From positions 11,925,929 through 11,989,928 of the forward strand of contig CM037838.1 of the NCBI GenBank assembly GCA_021234535.1: DNA of 64,000 nucleotides, in the 5' to 3' direction. The stretch is from Stichopus chloronotus (taxonomy: Eukaryota > Echinodermata > Holothuroidea > Aspidochirotida > Stichopodidae). Made by a program: the position numbers and the translations under genes. Below the pieces are notes generated by a model, which searched no databases, was not told the origin of the DNA, and worked only from the letters and a program-made list of their open reading frames with translations. Positions within the stretch are counted from its first letter, which is position 1. Each line of letters opens with the position of its first letter. Shown here one piece after another: positions 61,506 through 64,000 of the stretch.

Positions 61506-61521
61506 CCCCCCCCCCCCCCCC
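61506..61521 (+). repeat. C16 homopolymer
   Basis: An uninterrupted run of sixteen C, preceded by GGGGGTACA. Frames crossing it show poly-proline or poly-glycine. Length is uncertain in any assembly. Confidence 0.9.
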
Positions 61522-61695
61522 GCCGTACTCCCACCGTACATGGAGACGACAGTCTGCAACATCCGTGGATAATCTCACATCGAATGCTTTGATGTAGTTC
61601 ACTGTGATGGCTGTAAAACTGTTTGACGATGAGCAATTGAAACCATTCACTTCGTGGAATTATTGTCCAGAATGAACATAGCATGTAAATGAAAC

Positions 61696-61705
61696 TGCGC
61701 ATGCG
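61696..61705. promoter_or_regulatory. NRF1-like palindrome
   Basis: TGCGCATGCG matches the core of the NRF1 binding site (TGCGCATGCGC) except for the last base. A partial relative, CGCATGCG, is near 60,562. In animals these sites are common in housekeeping promoters, but no transcript is identified here. Confidence 0.3.
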
Positions 61706-61805
61706 TTGTGACACAATGTACTCATTTGGCTTCATTGACTCACTCATACTAAAAGCGAGACAATGGGCATTATAAGTCTCCTGAACCATTTTATGTAAAG
61801 TTTTG

Positions 61806-62400
61806 TAACGTTTTGACGTATGTTTTGCTCATAATTTGACAGAATTTAGGGGACATTGTGTGCAACAGTTTGTCAAGACAAATAACATTTCATACAAGGT
61901 TACTGTTTCCATCTTTTTAATACAACTAAACATTTGATGTTATATTATTTACTTCTTTTCTATCCCACGTTTAACGACATTCTCTCATACTGCTTTTTTA
62001 AGTCTGGTATTATTGATGCTGTAAAATTTTATGTTTTTTGTGAATGCTCGTATTATTTACGGATCATTGTGTATGTAATTTTCTTGTGAATTTACTGCTG
62101 TATGTAAGGTTGTTTGGAACGCATTTTATGTTTCCTAAAACGTTCTTTGTATCCGTTTTTCCTAACGTTTTGTCTTATGTTTTACTCATACTTTAAAGTA
62201 AACATAAGGTAAAGCATGGTGATTATATGATTACGATTATGTATATATATACAACATTTTGTTATGTCAAGTAACATTTCATGCGAGGTTATTGTTTCCC
62301 CTCTCTTTTACAACTAATCACATGGTGTTATTCAAATGTGGTCCCCCCCCTTTTTTTCTGACATTGTCATAATGTTTTTTTTTATATTATCGGACATATA
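61806..62400 (+). repeat. Diverged direct duplication, ~357-bp period
   Basis: TAACGTTTTGWCKTATGTTTTRCTCATA begins at 61,806 and at 62,163. Both copies continue with CAA(G)TAACATTTCAT, GAGGTTAYTGTTTCC, ACAACTAA and TGRTGTTAT, then GACATTSTC about 180-200 bp into each. The copies differ by small indels and a TATATA insert in the second. AT-rich and non-coding. Confidence 0.75.
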
Positions 62401-63803
62401 ATGAAATTTTAACCAAATTGTTACATTATTTGTATTTATAAAAATAAGACATTATAAAAATATGTTTTCCTCGTCTATCATGATCCAACAACATTTAGCT
62501 TATTTATTGTTTTCAAGTGATTTTATTGTAATATTTTAATATTTCTACGTTTCTTGATATTTTTAATAACGTGCAACAGGAATGTTCCGATGTCCGTACG
62601 AAGTTTGATCAAATGCTTTTCTACCTTTCTAATGGCTCACAGTTTAAAAGTAATCATTTTTAAAACATATTCATAACATTTGAGAGAGATTATGAAGATA
62701 TATAATTAAAAAAAAATCATATCCCTTGGTGACAATGGTAGCCAGAAAAATATAACATTCAGTGTACATTTAAAGCTCGACAATGACCACTGTAAAGGTG
62801 TTTGTAACTATAAATGTTATCCATTACATCACAGAAGACTTATCAAGAACCACCCCCCGTCCAGCCTCCTCCCCCTCCACCATCTCAAAAAAAAAAAAAG
62901 CTTGTTATTGAACTCGCTACAGCTGGCCTACAAACTTGCTTTGGATTGATGTTCACCAAAAATCCAAATATTATAAAATATACAAAGCAGCTTGTCACAG
63001 TGTAAAGAATATGTGAAGCTCAAGAGATATATGACAAGAGCAACTAAATATGCATGTCACTGTAAGTTTTCTTGACATGTATCTTGCCGTGAAATTCGAC
63101 TGAACTCGTTCTTCTTTGGAATCAAATCCCAACAACATCACTTTTGTTCAATATTTGGGAGACGACCCCATTAATACTCCTCAATTTAAGTGACCCGGTG
63201 GGAGATCCAGGAGGAGGAGAAAGGGGGGGGGGGGGAGAGGACGGAGTCCCATGAACAGCTCCAAAATTTCCAAAGCTGATCAATTGTGGCTTTAATATTC
63301 TATCGCGGATATCTCACTCTTGCTCATCTCGTCACGGTATACAAAGAACTTGTACACGATATTGACAGCACATCACATTTTTATGTAAATGACTCAGATG
63401 GAAGACCTTTTACAATTGGTGGATCTATTGCAAAAATATTTAAAAAAAAAAACAAAACAAAAAACGACGACCTGATCCGCTTCCATGTGACCCCTTGGCT
63501 TTTTATCAAGTTTCTTGTACTCGATATGATTCCGTTGCCTACACCCAAACTATGACGTATTGCTATGCTAAATACAGCTCTCTCTAGCATATTTATCATT
63601 TAAAAAGTAAGTGGGGTAAATCCCCCCCCCCCTTTGGGAAAATTTGTGAAAAAAGGGTCTTTCAAATGCTGAATATATAGTGCCAGCAAATGTCTGAATT
63701 TGTAATGTATTTCTCTCTTATTCCTGGTAAATTCATCAAATGTTTATTATATTGTACAGTGTTGTTACGGGACAAATATGGGGGCTTTCGTCCCAAGGAA
63801 ACT
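62401..63803. other. Non-coding stretch
   Basis: Very AT-rich at first, then ordinary sequence with a G13 run at 63,223-63,235 and a C11 run at 63,622-63,632. Small open frames with poly-lysine or poly-proline come from homopolymers. No gene recognised. Confidence 0.45.
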
Positions 63804-64000
63804 TAAAGGGAAATAAAACGTTTGTTTTAGAGAATAACAGTAATACTTTTAAAACCAATGCTTGTGGACACAGAATGATAGATTATTCAAAATAAGGATG
63901 GACAGTGGTCTTCCTTTCAGGAAATAAGTTTCTCACATGCAGATAGAAGTGTAGTTTATTATTTGTTGTTCAACAATAACTTGTTCACCCAAACTTTTCA
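63804..64000 (+). mobile_element. Dispersed repeat, copy B (cut by the window end)
   Basis: This copy matches 47,321-47,430 and 48,273-48,341 end to end without the interruption found there. It runs off the window, so its right boundary is unseen. It has no open frame, and GGGACAAATATGGGGG lies just upstream. The absence of an insert suggests it is nearer to the ancestral arrangement. Confidence 0.7.

Overview
The window reads as non-coding nuclear DNA from an animal. It is AT-rich, has no long open frame on either strand (the longest are about 140 codons), and shows no bacterial gene organisation. It is full of short tandem duplications, minisatellites, homopolymer runs and small transposon remnants. 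The style (scattered TAGGCCTA motifs, poly-C/poly-G runs, hAT-type miniature elements, a tRNA-derived SINE) suggests a marine invertebrate, perhaps an echinoderm. That assignment is an impression, not a demonstrated identity. I could not identify a protein-coding gene, a functional tRNA or rRNA gene, or a CRISPR array. The window could be intergenic or lie inside very large introns.

Layout. From 0 to 14 kb there is unremarkable AT-rich DNA with local duplications and two arrays: a ~35-bp array at 10.80-11.10 kb and a ~105-bp array at 11.69-12.21 kb. The 14-31 kb part holds a fragment (14.5 kb) and a longer copy (28.9-29.3 kb) of one minus-strand SINE, several weak open frames (16.1, 18.3 and 20.5-21.0 kb), and palindromes at 18.1, 27.6 and 28.1 kb. 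A 21-bp G-rich minisatellite lies at 31.07-31.39 kb. The 43-46 kb part is rich in repeats: an array whose units carry CAGGTG, a 58-bp duplication, a clear hAT-type MITE with a perfect 8-bp target-site duplication (44,651-44,823), and a second, degenerate hAT-like element (45,312-45,577). A dispersed repeat at 47.3-48.3 kb reappears at 63.8-64.0 kb. At 49.8-50.3 kb there are two weak exon-like frames. A CpG-richer stretch at 54.3-55.2 kb with several CRE-like sites is the best promoter or CpG-island candidate. The 55-64 kb part holds palindromes, a G11/C11 inverted repeat, a G-quadruplex candidate, twin CACGTG boxes, and duplications at 59.4 and 61.8 kb.

No set of genes working together can be described. 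The best-supported features are the repeats and the transposon footprints. Regulatory motifs are exact sequence matches with unknown activity. I found no convincing new biological system. The most informative observations are the hAT MITE with its intact footprint, the interrupted repeat shared by 47 and 64 kb, and the array of splice-donor-like CAGGTGAG units.
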